Source of the DNA: an uncultured Eubacteriales bacterium
GTDB lineage: Bacteria > Bacillota > Clostridia > Oscillospirales > Butyricicoccaceae
Reading direction: 5' to 3'
DNA length: 64,000 nucleotides
NCBI GenBank assembly: GCA_910586105.1
Contig: CAJUGU010000002.1
Coordinates: forward strand, 1 to 64,000
Within the stretch, counting starts at the first letter, position 1; the number at the start of each line of letters is the position of its first letter. The position numbers and the translations under genes were made by a program. The notes beneath the pieces were generated by a model, which made no database searches, was not told where the DNA came from, and saw only the letters and a program-made list of their open reading frames with translations. This document shows positions 9,921 through 18,593 of this stretch, one piece after another.

Positions 9921-10358
9921 ATGGATTGCCGAAAACTTTTTATCGCCGCCGACGTGGTATGCTTTATCGTCGCCGCCTTCTTCCTATACCCGTATCTCGT
10001 GCCCGCTTATCCGCTTGCATCCCTGCAAAATGATGAAATCGAATCCATTTCATTCAGCTATATCGGCGACCCTCCGGAATATATCCTTTCGCCTGAGCTA
10101 CAAGAGCAATGTGTCAGTGTGCTGCACAGTATTGCGGCATACAAAGAACCACAGGAACGCGTATACGTCGGCGAAGGCCCTCATTTTAATATCTTAAAAA
10201 AGGACGGCGAATGGATCCGCTTTGAATATGGCGATATTGTCGTTTTTATCAACGATATTCACTATCGGACGACGCGCAATGACGCTATGCATGATTTCCT
10301 CGACTACGATTTGCCTGCATTTATCGACAGTTTCGCGCAGAGCTGCCCTGCGGACTAA
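9921..10358 (+). CDS. Small membrane-anchored protein of unknown function
   Basis: A 145-aa protein with one N-terminal hydrophobic segment (residues about 6-30, an uncleaved anchor or signal) and an otherwise soluble, acidic domain. I recognise no family. ATG 9921 lies 2 nt after the peptidase stop codon, so translation is probably coupled; no separate Shine-Dalgarno is evident. The tight coupling suggests a partner, inhibitor or immunity-like role towards the secreted peptidase, but that is inference from position alone. Confidence 0.6.
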   Translation: MDCRKLFIAADVVCFIVAAFFLYPYLVPAYPLASLQNDEIESISFSYIGDPPEYILSPELQEQCVSVLHSIAAYKEPQERVYVGEGPHFNILKKDGEWIRFEYGDIVVFINDIHYRTTRNDAMHDFLDYDLPAFIDSFAQSCPAD

Positions 10359-10427
10359 AATAGTTTTCTTTGCAAGGCTCGCTATGATTAAGATGCTGCC
10401 CGTTTCGGACGGTTCAAAGTGAATTTC

Positions 10428-10459
10428 AGGGGTACCCGCTTGCGGGTACCCCTATTTTT
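10428..10459 (+). terminator. Terminator of the peptidase operon
   Basis: A perfect 12-bp stem (10428-10439 with 10442-10453, 2-nt loop) is followed by ATTTTTT, 70 nt after the upstream stop codon. Confidence 0.85.
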
Positions 10460-10597
10460 TGCGTTTATCGTCATTTTTGCGTCCATTTGCTTTTTGCGAA
10501 TGCATGCCGCCGTGTCCTGTGGGCGCCGTGGCGTCCCCCTGCCGCGCTCCTCTTCCGCTTCGATGGAAGACGACGCATTCACGCCGCGTTCCGCTGG

Positions 10598-10648
10598 CAA
10601 CTCCCTCAGTCAGCCTTACGGCTGCCAGCTCCCTCGAAGAGGGAGCCT
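10598..10648. repeat. CTCCCTC-type dispersed palindromic repeat
   Basis: A unit with CTCCCTCAGTCAGCC, a short TTACG turn, GGCTGCCAGCTCCC and a terminal CCCTCGAAGAGGG hairpin. I recall closely similar units scattered in many gut Clostridia genomes. Only one copy is in this window, so its mobility cannot be judged here. The flanking 10460-10597 holds no supported gene. Confidence 0.45.
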
Positions 10649-10659
10649 TTTCGTGCGGA

Positions 10660-10689
10660 AAAGGGCTTGGGGATTTCCCCAAGCCCTTT
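10660..10689 (-). terminator. Terminator of the SLH protein gene
   Basis: A perfect 13-bp stem (10660-10672 with 10677-10689, 4-nt loop) lies about 35 nt downstream of the minus-strand stop codon. The stem itself ends in TTT on that strand. Confidence 0.75.
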
Positions 10690-10723
10690 GATCGGTTTGC
10701 CTGTTTTCGGTTCGTTTTTCCGG

Positions 10724-13700
10724 TCACTTCAGGCTGGTGACGCCCATGTAGGTCATCAGCATCTGCGCGACCTGCGCGCGGCTCGCGTCCGCCGTCGGGG
10801 ACAGCCTGCCATTCGCGCCGGAAATGATCCCGTTCTGGGTCGCCCACAGCATCGCGTCTCTTGCATAGCTGCTCACCGTGGATGCGTCGCTGAAGCCCAG
10901 TTCGCCCGAGACCGACGGGCTGCCTGCATAGTTCCAAAGGATCACGGCCAACTGTTCACGGGTGATCGGATCTTCCGGCCCGATCCTGCCGTTGCCATAG
11001 CCCGAGATCAGGCCCTTGCCCGTCGCCCACTGGATCGCGCCGTAGTACCAGTCGTTTGCGCCGACATCCGCGAACGCATTGTTCACGCCCGCCGCCGGAT
11101 TGTTTTCCAGATTGTGCAGTACCGTCGCGATCATGCCGCGCGTCATTACGCCGTCCGGTGTGAAGGCGCTGGCGCTCGTGCCGTTGAACAGGCCGCGGGC
11201 CGATGCGAAATCGACCGCGTTCTTGTGCCAGTCGCTGGCCAGCACGTCGATAAAGGATTTGCTGTTGTCTACGATCTTTACGGTCAGTTCGCCCGAGACC
11301 TTGAACGCAAGGCCGTCGTCGGTCGGGATGGACGCCTTGATCACCGTCTCTGCGCCGGAGGGCGAGACGACGACTGCAACCGTGCCCGCCGTGACGCCGC
11401 GCACCGGTACTTCAACCGCAACCGTCGTTCCCGACGGCAGAGTGACCGATACAGTCGGGGCCTTCGCCGCGGTGGAGCCCGGACGCACGGCCGGAATCGG
11501 GAGCGCTACCGGGTCGCTGCCGCTGTCGCGGATCGTGCCGCTGGAAATGTTGACGCTGCTTTCGGTCGTGCCGTCGCGATCTACGGTCGTGGTCGCTTCC
11601 GTGCCATCCGGCTGGGTCAACGTCGTTTCCGAGGAGCCGTCCGGGTTTCCAACCGTCTTCGTGACCGTGCCGTCTGCTTCGCGGTCGGTCGTAGTGACGG
11701 TGCCGTCCGGACGGGTGACGACTACGGTCTCGCTGCCGTCGGTGCGCTTGGTCGTCTCGGTGACGGTGCCGTCTTTGCCGGTCGTTGTTGTGACGGTCGA
11801 ACCGTCGCTCTTGGTCTCGGTGTCGCTGCCGGTGTTCGGTACGATCGCCGTGCCGCCGCCGCCCGACGAGCTGCCGCCCGAAGAGGAAGGACGGTTGGTG
11901 ACGGTCAGGGTGCCGTTGACATATACGATATCGTTATAGTTCGCCGGTTTCGATACGGCTGCGCCGCTTACCAGGATCGCTGTCGTGCCGACAACGTTCA
12001 TGTTGGGGTCGGTCTCGTATGCGAGCGTCGGCGCGGTTGTGAGACTGTCGCCGCTCGCCAGACCGGTCACGGTGTAGGTCAACGCCGGTACGGACGCGCC
12101 TGTATAGGCGGTTTTGTCGTCCGCTGTGATGGTGACCGTTGCCTTCGCAACCGTCAGGACGTAGCTTGCGCGCCCTGCAATGTAATCATCTGTTGCGGCT
12201 GCGTCTGCCGTGATCGTCGTCTTGCCGACGCCAACGATCGTTACGTTGCCTTCCGCATCAACTTTGGCTACGTTTGTATCGGTGCTCGCATAAGTCAGCG
12301 TTCCCACCGCGCCTTCCGGAACCATGGCGAATACCGCGTCGCCATAGGTCTTTTCCACCGCCGAGGGGGTAAAGGTGATGTTTTGCAGTTCCTTGTCAGT
12401 GACGGTTACAGTAATCTCATCGCTGGTGTATGCATTATACTCCGGTTTTCCGTCGCCATTCACATCCAGCGCGGCGACCGTCACGCGAATGGTCACTTCA
12501 CCTATCGCACTACCAGAGGTCAGTACTTTGCCATCCAGTGCGGTGTCAGATGCACTGTTGCTATCAATCGCAAATGAAACTTCGCTGTTTGGCACAAGTC
12601 CCGTTACCAATGTAGACAGGTCAAGCGTGTTGCCGCCGATTTTCAGACCAGTCAACGTCTGCACCAGCGGGTCTTGCTCCGCCGCTTTAATTTCCCACGC
12701 ATACTTAACGGTATCGTCTACAGTCAGATTACCGTTATTCACCAATTCATAATTGGTATTATCATACTTTAGCGTTGCAACCGCGCTATAATTGCCGACG
12801 TAAGTCGCTGTATTGCTTTCATAAGTGGCTTCGACGTTCTCCGGCAGCGAGTTTGCAGCGATTGCTACTGTTTTCTCGGTGCCGTCGTAAGTAAACTCTT
12901 TCCCGTCCCACGCAATGCTGGAAATATCAATTTGGGCTTTGTTTACCCGAATTCCTGAAATCGTCGCAGTCTTGCCCATATATGTTACGGTGACTGTCTT
13001 CGGCGTATCGCTTGCGTTGCCGAGGTTTTTGTTTTCGCCGTTTCCGTCTTCCACAGTGTAGCTCACATTGGAATCTGTAACCGGAATAACCTCAGTTCCA
13101 TTATCCGCATATGTCGCTGTAATGGTTAATCCAGCAGGCTCAAACAGCTCACCGTACTGATATGTGGCCTTAGTAAGTGTGCCTGTGACTGCAATTCCCG
13201 TCAGCTCACGAGCCTTTACCGTGATAGACACTGTGCCTGTTGCATTGTTATAATTCGTTGTATTGTTAGGCGTAAATGTCCATGTATAGTCCTTTGTGCC
13301 TTCGGTAAGCGTTTGGTTGTCGTCCAGTTTGAAGGTACCGTTATCAGCATCCGCTCCATCGCCTTTCAGCGTTATACTCGAAAGTGGGGTCGTCGTATAA
13401 ACATCGCCTTCAACACTTACCGTACCAACAGCGGGATCTGCCTTGGTAATGGTTACTGTCACTGTAGCATCGCTTACAGTATAGTTTCCAGCATCCTTCC
13501 CCGTCAATGTAGGTGTAACGGTAACGGTATAAGTACCAGCATCAGACGAAGTCGTATTCCCTTCAGGGAGAGTGAATGTAACTTCGTCCCCTTCCAGCAG
13601 TCCATCTAAGGTGCCGCCTGTAGGCGTAACATTATTAGTACCATCGTAGGGACGGGTCGCGGTAGCACCAGTGACCGTCAGTTTCTTTGGGGTTACGGTG

Positions 13701-15259
13701 ACAGGTACTTCATATGTTACTGAAGCATATTTAGGATCTTCAGGCGTAAATAACGCCGTAAATGTTTTTGCAGGAATTACTACTGTACCAACATTTTGTT
13801 CAGGATTCAACCAAGACCAAGCACCTTGAATTTCAGAAGCACCCTCAGCACTCACAGAACCGCCGGTAAGCGTTGATTCATTCAAAGTGGCTCCATATGT
13901 TACATCTGCGGCTGTCGGTGCTTGATTGACTATTAGCTGAATTTTGGAGACATATTCATCTGTGCTCAGTGTCGGGTATGGGAAAGACAATGTATTGTCC
14001 CCGCTAATCCACGAGCCACTTTCAATGTGACTTGCTGAAAACGCAACGTCTGCAACACCCTCGCCCCAGCCGGAACCAGCTTTTGTCGTGCTGCCAACCA
14101 GGAAAAAGTCTGTGTTTATCGTTGTTTGATCAGCCCATGTTACGTCCACCGCATACCATGCATCATCGATTTTAACATAGTTCCATGCATGCGCTCCGCC
14201 CTTCTGCGTACCACCTTCAGTTCCGCCAGCTGTGCCGCTCACATACACACATGGTATATCAAACTTATCACAAAGCAGCTTGAACGATGTTGCATAGCCT
14301 GCGCAAACCGTCTTGTTTGGTGACACCAAGCCGCTGTATGCTGACTGGTTAAACGGCGATTCCGTTGTTCCATCATATGTAATCAATTCACAGAGGGAAT
14401 CATGAATTGCCCGAATCGTTTTGATGCTCTCATCAACATCAGTTAAATCCATTTTCTTCGCATTAACTTTATTTACAGCCGTTTCTACTGCCATCGAGAA
14501 GCTATTTGTATTCCAAATAGTTTCATCGACCGTATTGAAACTGAATTTAACATTGCTCACCTTCGAGTCTCCCGTGACGGTTGTTGCGCCAGCGCTGGTG
14601 CCAGGAATCGAATAGTTATATGAAGGGCCAAATCCGCTCCCTTTAAGCCACGGCATTTCCGGATGGTCTTTTTCCAGCGCCAAATACGCCGCTGTTACAT
14701 TGTCACGAAACCAAGTCTGTACTTCCGCCTTCGATTCATCCGTAAAGCTCCACTCATTATCTTTTTTTTCAAAAGAGAGATTTGTAAATGTAGGCTCAAT
14801 GGAAAGATCAATACTCGCTATCGGAGTTGCAAACTTCGTTTTCATCTCGTCATACATAGCTTGTGCTTCTGGCTCTAGCTGTGCTCGATACGCCTCATAT
14901 ACACCATCAGCAGACTTTGTAAACGCATCGTTCCATTGTGACAATACGAAAAATGATATTCCAAAATCATCATCCGGAAACTCTGTTGCTTCTGTATCGA
15001 AGAAGCCATCCGTTTCGATTATGATTTCTGGTTCATCATCTTCCTCATCGTTCTTTTCATCTGGCTCTTCTTCCAAATCCTCGTCTTCCTCTGGGACTTC
15101 CTCGTTGTCCGGGTCGTTGTTTTCGTCCCCCAAAGTTTGCGAAATCGCAGGCTCCTCCTCATCCGGGTGTGGGTCGTCTTCTGCCGCGTAAGCTCCCACC
15201 GGGAACATCGCCAGCAGGACGGCAAACGCCGTCAACATACTTAGCAATCGTTTCTTCAC
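10724..15259 (-). CDS. SLH-anchored surface protein with transglutaminase-like and Ig-like domains
   Basis: A 1511-aa cell-surface protein. In order it has a signal peptide (residues 1-26), a highly acidic stretch (27-85), a transglutaminase-like domain with Cys319, His357 and Asp372 in the TVCAGYA, GGAHAWNY and YAVDVTW contexts, a chain of YDG/MBG and Ig-like beta domains (about 400-1100), a Gly/Ser hinge, a Thr/Asp/Gly repeat region with many copies of a DGT-V-T pattern, and three SLH repeats (about 1335-1511) for binding cell-wall polymers. The start is GTG 15259, 8 nt after AAGGAGGA; longer extensions would cross the promoter and a terminator. The 5' two-thirds are visibly lower in GC than the 3' part, suggesting domain shuffling. 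It probably acts outside the cell; the transglutaminase fold could be a protease or a cross-linker. Confidence 0.9.
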   Translation of the reverse strand: MKKRLLSMLTAFAVLLAMFPVGAYAAEDDPHPDEEEPAISQTLGDENNDPDNEEVPEEDEDLEEEPDEKNDEEDDEPEIIIETDGFFDTEATEFPDDDFGISFFVLSQWNDAFTKSADGVYEAYRAQLEPEAQAMYDEMKTKFATPIASIDLSIEPTFTNLSFEKKDNEWSFTDESKAEVQTWFRDNVTAAYLALEKDHPEMPWLKGSGFGPSYNYSIPGTSAGATTVTGDSKVSNVKFSFNTVDETIWNTNSFSMAVETAVNKVNAKKMDLTDVDESIKTIRAIHDSLCELITYDGTTESPFNQSAYSGLVSPNKTVCAGYATSFKLLCDKFDIPCVYVSGTAGGTEGGTQKGGAHAWNYVKIDDAWYAVDVTWADQTTINTDFFLVGSTTKAGSGWGEGVADVAFSASHIESGSWISGDNTLSFPYPTLSTDEYVSKIQLIVNQAPTAADVTYGATLNESTLTGGSVSAEGASEIQGAWSWLNPEQNVGTVVIPAKTFTALFTPEDPKYASVTYEVPVTVTPKKLTVTGATATRPYDGTNNVTPTGGTLDGLLEGDEVTFTLPEGNTTSSDAGTYTVTVTPTLTGKDAGNYTVSDATVTVTITKADPAVGTVSVEGDVYTTTPLSSITLKGDGADADNGTFKLDDNQTLTEGTKDYTWTFTPNNTTNYNNATGTVSITVKARELTGIAVTGTLTKATYQYGELFEPAGLTITATYADNGTEVIPVTDSNVSYTVEDGNGENKNLGNASDTPKTVTVTYMGKTATISGIRVNKAQIDISSIAWDGKEFTYDGTEKTVAIAANSLPENVEATYESNTATYVGNYSAVATLKYDNTNYELVNNGNLTVDDTVKYAWEIKAAEQDPLVQTLTGLKIGGNTLDLSTLVTGLVPNSEVSFAIDSNSASDTALDGKVLTSGSAIGEVTIRVTVAALDVNGDGKPEYNAYTSDEITVTVTDKELQNITFTPSAVEKTYGDAVFAMVPEGAVGTLTYASTDTNVAKVDAEGNVTIVGVGKTTITADAAATDDYIAGRASYVLTVAKATVTITADDKTAYTGASVPALTYTVTGLASGDSLTTAPTLAYETDPNMNVVGTTAILVSGAAVSKPANYNDIVYVNGTLTVTNRPSSSGGSSSGGGGTAIVPNTGSDTETKSDGSTVTTTTGKDGTVTETTKRTDGSETVVVTRPDGTVTTTDREADGTVTKTVGNPDGSSETTLTQPDGTEATTTVDRDGTTESSVNISSGTIRDSGSDPVALPIPAVRPGSTAAKAPTVSVTLPSGTTVAVEVPVRGVTAGTVAVVVSPSGAETVIKASIPTDDGLAFKVSGELTVKIVDNSKSFIDVLASDWHKNAVDFASARGLFNGTSASAFTPDGVMTRGMIATVLHNLENNPAAGVNNAFADVGANDWYYGAIQWATGKGLISGYGNGRIGPEDPITREQLAVILWNYAGSPSVSGELGFSDASTVSSYARDAMLWATQNGIISGANGRLSPTADASRAQVAQMLMTYMGVTSLK

Positions 15260-15317
15260 CTGAATATTCCTCCTTAATATTTTGATCTGAGCAGGTATCG
15301 CATAAATCGACGCTCCC

Positions 15318-15346
15318 ATTTTATCATATTTTTCAGGATTTGACAA
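15318..15346 (-). promoter_or_regulatory. Promoter of the SLH protein gene
   Basis: Minus-strand TTGTCA (15346-15341) and TAAAAT (15323-15318) are separated by 17 bp, about 60 nt before the GTG start. Confidence 0.6.
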
Positions 15347-15369
15347 GAGCTTCCCCGCGTTTTTTCCAC

Positions 15370-15410
15370 CCGAAAACACAAAAACCGGGAAGGACTTACC
15401 GTCCTTCCCG
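15370..15410 (-). terminator. Terminator of the TraX-family gene
   Basis: A perfect 10-bp stem (15386-15395 with 15401-15410) is followed on the minus strand by GGTTTTTGTGTTTT, just downstream of the stop codon at 15424. Confidence 0.8.
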
Positions 15411-15423
15411 TCCTTTGCACATT

Positions 15424-16230
15424 TTAAGTATGCGTTGCGAACCACCAGCCGAGCACATACAGCGCGTAAGCGTGCGCCGGATAATAGCTGTAAAACAGCC
15501 ATTTGCAGCGGTGTTTCCCCGGTTTGCCGTTATACAGACAGATCAATCCCACCGCGGCGAACGTGCAGGCGACATACAGCAGCAGATCCCACGTCACCTT
15601 GGCCAGCGCCAACTGTACCCCGCTGAAAACCGCCATCGCAAGGACGGTCTTCCATTTGCTGCGGCGGGTATAATAGAATGCGATGCCCAAAACCACGAAC
15701 AGGAAACTCCCTTCGCAGGTGAACGGGTTTGGCAGCAGCAGGAACCCGGCCTGCATCAGCCGCAGCGGCGCGTCCGGGACGAGCATCGCCGCGATCACGG
15801 CGGCGGTCGCGGCCAGCATGCCGCCGAGCATCAACGCCCCCAGCCAGCGCGGTTTGCCGGCGTCCGCGCCCCGCAGCAGTTCGAGGCCCTCGACGCACCA
15901 GCAAATGACGAACATCGTCGAAAAAATATCATTCATGATCGCGACCCCATCCGGCCGCGGCAGCGCCAGGTTGAGCGTCATGCTGGCGAGCTTCATGAGC
16001 ACCGAAAAGCTGTACATCCGCAGCAGGTACTTCCACCGGCTGCGCGTGTAGGAAAAGCCTTCCACGCACAGGAACACGAACACCGGCGCGGCCAGCCGCC
16101 CGATCAGCGTCAGCAGATACGGCACGCCCATCGACTCGGGCATAAAATAATGGATGTGGTCAATCGTCATGATCGCCAGCGCGAGCAGCTTGAGCTGGAA
16201 CCCGTCCAGCCCCCGTTTCAAACCTTCCAT
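15424..16230 (-). CDS. TraX-family multi-pass membrane protein
   Basis: A 268-aa integral membrane protein with about eight hydrophobic segments and a short N-terminal motif (LLALAIMTIDHIHYF) typical of TraX-family proteins. Plasmid TraX acetylates F pilin, but chromosomal Firmicutes homologues are widespread with no pilin nearby, and there are no conjugation genes in this window. A general membrane acyltransferase-like role is therefore only a possibility. The gene is monocistronic. Confidence 0.85.
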   Translation of the reverse strand: MEGLKRGLDGFQLKLLALAIMTIDHIHYFMPESMGVPYLLTLIGRLAAPVFVFLCVEGFSYTRSRWKYLLRMYSFSVLMKLASMTLNLALPRPDGVAIMNDIFSTMFVICWCVEGLELLRGADAGKPRWLGALMLGGMLAATAAVIAAMLVPDAPLRLMQAGFLLLPNPFTCEGSFLFVVLGIAFYYTRRSKWKTVLAMAVFSGVQLALAKVTWDLLLYVACTFAAVGLICLYNGKPGKHRCKWLFYSYYPAHAYALYVLGWWFATHT

Positions 16231-16286
16231 TGGTCATCCTCCCAATTCCTTGTTGTCACGTTGTACGTGTGTATTATATGCATAGT

Positions 16287-16315
16287 ATAATATCACGCAC
16301 TCCCTCCCTTGTCAA
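16287..16315 (-). promoter_or_regulatory. Promoter of the TraX-family gene
   Basis: Minus-strand TTGACA (16315-16310) and TATTAT (16292-16287) are separated by 17 bp. Confidence 0.55.
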
Positions 16316-16383
16316 CCCCCAGCGCAAAATTTCCACGCCGCCCGCGCCGCCCGGATATTCCCGACTTTTTGGCGATTTTCCGC

Positions 16384-16412
16384 TTGTGTTATGCTGGAAA
16401 ATGCAGTATACT
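16384..16412 (+). promoter_or_regulatory. Promoter of the M50/scpAB operon
   Basis: TTGTGT at 16384-16389 and TATACT at 16407-16412 are separated by 17 bp, 40 nt before the first start codon of the operon. Confidence 0.6.
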
Positions 16413-16451
16413 AGGAAGGGTAAATCTTAATCTTATATGGAGGAATCAACC

Positions 16452-17126
16452 TTGCTGGTCAACTCCCTGTTCAATGACGGGCTGCGCGGGCTGCTGGTCA
16501 CGCTGCTGCTGACGCTCCCCGCCATCGTCCTTTGCTTATCCATCCATGAGCTGTGCCACGGCCTGGCCGCCTATGCGCTGGGCGACCGCACCGCCGCCAA
16601 CCAGGGGCGGCTGACGCTCGATCCCATGGCGCATATCGACCCCCTTGGCTTCCTGTGCATGCTGCTGCTGGGGTTCGGGTGGGCGCGGCCCGTTCCCGTC
16701 AATATTTCCAGCTTTAAAAACAGACGCCTGGGAATGGCGGTCACGGCTGCGGCCGGCCCGCTTTCCAACTTTATCCTTGGCTTCCTCAGCTATCTGGCGT
16801 TCTTTGCCATCACGTATGCGACGCGGGAAGCCGCCGGGACGCTCGGGCTGTTCGCCTGGGTCGTCGCGCTGTTCTTCCGGTATCTTGCCAGCCTGTCCAT
16901 CGGGCTGGGCGCCTTCAACCTGCTGCCCGTCTACCCGCTGGACGGCTCCCGGATCCTGGACGGCTTCCTGCCGCTCAAATGGTCCATGCGGCTCCAGCAG
17001 TACCAGACCTACCTGCTGTTCGGGCTGATCCTGCTGATGTGGTTCGGTGGTACCGGCATCCTGATCGGCACCGTGAACGGCTGGGTCTGGGGCGCGGCCT
17101 ATCGCGTGTTCGCGCTGTTCGTATAA
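16452..17126 (+). CDS. Site-2 protease family (M50) membrane metalloprotease
   Basis: A 224-aa polytopic zinc metalloprotease of the small YwhC-like M50B group. The zinc motif HELCH lies in the first membrane helix, and the second motif N-LLPVYPLDGSR (third zinc ligand Asp) lies near residue 155. TTG 16452 sits 8 nt after TGGAGG; the in-frame ATG at 16437 overlaps that ribosome site and lacks one of its own at normal spacing, so I prefer TTG. The substrate is unknown. It heads the scpA-scpB operon and ends 2 nt before the scpA start. Confidence 0.88.
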   Translation: MLVNSLFNDGLRGLLVTLLLTLPAIVLCLSIHELCHGLAAYALGDRTAANQGRLTLDPMAHIDPLGFLCMLLLGFGWARPVPVNISSFKNRRLGMAVTAAAGPLSNFILGFLSYLAFFAITYATREAAGTLGLFAWVVALFFRYLASLSIGLGAFNLLPVYPLDGSRILDGFLPLKWSMRLQQYQTYLLFGLILLMWFGGTGILIGTVNGWVWGAAYRVFALFV

Positions 17127-17128
17127 CC

Positions 17129-17857
17129 ATGGCGGCAGAAATGACCTTCCATTTGGACGCCTTCGACGGGCCGCTCGACCTGCTCCTCCACCTGATCTCC
17201 AAAAACAAGGTGTCGATCTACGATATCCCGATCGCGGAGATCTGCGAGCAGTATATGGCGGTGCTGGACGAAGCGCGGCGGATGGATATGGATATCGCGG
17301 GCGATTTTATCGCGATGGCGGCCCAGCTGATCTATATCAAATCCAAGATGCTCCTGCCCGTCTATGAGGACGAGGAGGAGGAAGACCCCCGCCGTCAGCT
17401 GGTCGAAATGCTGCTGGAATACCAGCGCATCAAGGAAATGACCCCCTATTTCCGGCAGCAGAGCGAGCTCGGGAGGGATATCTACGTCAAGCCGCCGGAG
17501 ATCGCCGACCGGAACGCCCCGGTGCAGTACCGGCACTCGGTCGACGACCTGCTCAAAGCCGCCCGGGCGCTGCTCGAAAAAGCGCAGCAGCGGGTGCCGC
17601 CTTCGGCGCGCGCGTTCAAAGGCATCGTCGGGCGCGAGCCCGCGCCGGTCGAGGAAAAGATCACGATGATCCTGCACCGTTTTTTACGGCATACCCGGCT
17701 GAAATTCCGGCAGCTGTTTGAGAGCGCGCAAAACCGGTCCGAGATCGTGGCGACGTTTTTGGCGGTGCTCGAGCTTTCCAAGACCCGCCGCCTGATGATT
17801 GAGGGCGACGGTGAAGACGTGGAGCTGTATTTGACGGATAAGGAGGACGCCGGATGA
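17129..17857 (+). CDS. Segregation and condensation protein A
   Basis: A 242-aa kleisin subunit of the bacterial SMC condensin. It has the N-terminal FDGPLDLLLHLI motif that contacts the SMC neck, an acidic linker (EDEEEED near residue 75), and a C-terminal winged helix (about 170-235) that binds the SMC head. It is co-transcribed with scpB, which overlaps its stop by ATGA. The ATG lacks a strong Shine-Dalgarno, so coupling to the upstream protease gene is likely. Confidence 0.96.
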   Translation: MAAEMTFHLDAFDGPLDLLLHLISKNKVSIYDIPIAEICEQYMAVLDEARRMDMDIAGDFIAMAAQLIYIKSKMLLPVYEDEEEEDPRRQLVEMLLEYQRIKEMTPYFRQQSELGRDIYVKPPEIADRNAPVQYRHSVDDLLKAARALLEKAQQRVPPSARAFKGIVGREPAPVEEKITMILHRFLRHTRLKFRQLFESAQNRSEIVATFLAVLELSKTRRLMIEGDGEDVELYLTDKEDAG

Positions 17858-18573
17858 AGGAACTCGAAGCGCGGCTGGAAGCCGTGTTGTTCGCGGCGGG
17901 CGACGCGGTCAGCGTGGAACGGCTTGCGAACGCGCTGGGCGTCGCGACCGAGCTGGTGTATGAGACCGCCTCGTCGCTGGCCAGCCAATATGATTTCGAC
18001 CGCCGCGGCATCCTGCTTGCGCGCATGGAGGACCGGCTCCAGCTGGCAAGCCGTCCCGATTATGCCGAGGATATCCGGCGGGTCACCGAAAGCCGCCGCC
18101 CTCCCTCGCTCGGGCCCGCCGCGCTCGAAGTGCTGACGATCGTCGCCTACCGCCAGCCGGTCACGCGCGCATTCGTCGAACAGCTGCGCGGGGTCGATTC
18201 GGGCGCTACCGTCTCCTCGCTCGCCGAAAAAGGGCTGATCGAGGAGGCAGGCCGGTTGGATGTGCCCGGTCGCCCGATCCTCTATCGGACGACCGATGCG
18301 TTTTTGCGCGCGTTCTCCATTTCCAGCCTGGAGGAGCTGCCCGCCCTTCCGGCGCTGCAAACGGATAACGAACAGCTGACCCTGGACGACCTCGCCGACC
18401 GGATCGAACAAGGGTCCGAAACACCGGCGGAGCCTTCGGGGCAGACGCCGGATGCGTCCGGACGCGCGGATCCGATCGAGCGCTCCGGACCGGCTGAACA
18501 GACGGAACGGTCGGAGCCGTCAACACAGGCGGAAGCTCCCGATCGCGAGCCGTCGCCCTCTGACGAAGCATAA
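17854..18573 (+). CDS. Segregation and condensation protein B
   Basis: A 239-aa ScpB, which dimerises and binds ScpA in condensin. It has two winged helices (residues about 5-85 and 90-165), with ALEVLTIVAYRQPVTR and GRPILYRTTDAFLRAF typical of the family. Residues about 180-239 form an acidic, Ser/Pro/Glu-rich disordered tail. It overlaps scpA by 4 nt. Confidence 0.96.
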   Translation: MKELEARLEAVLFAAGDAVSVERLANALGVATELVYETASSLASQYDFDRRGILLARMEDRLQLASRPDYAEDIRRVTESRRPPSLGPAALEVLTIVAYRQPVTRAFVEQLRGVDSGATVSSLAEKGLIEEAGRLDVPGRPILYRTTDAFLRAFSISSLEELPALPALQTDNEQLTLDDLADRIEQGSETPAEPSGQTPDASGRADPIERSGPAEQTERSEPSTQAEAPDREPSPSDEA

Positions 18574-18593
18574 CTTTCAGGAAGTGAATTATC

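Noticed and set aside
11580..11840. Short direct repeats in DNA that could suggest a CRISPR array
   Set aside because: They encode the DGT-V-T protein repeats of the SLH protein, are imperfect and in frame, and lack spacers of constant length.
10487..12577. A 696-codon plus-strand frame opposite the SLH protein
   Set aside because: It mirrors the Thr/Asp repeat and SLH region; the minus-strand protein has signal peptide, domains and promoter.
15424..16230. Evidence of a conjugative element from the TraX-family gene
   Set aside because: No relaxase, coupling protein, integrase or attachment repeats are nearby; chromosomal TraX homologues are common.
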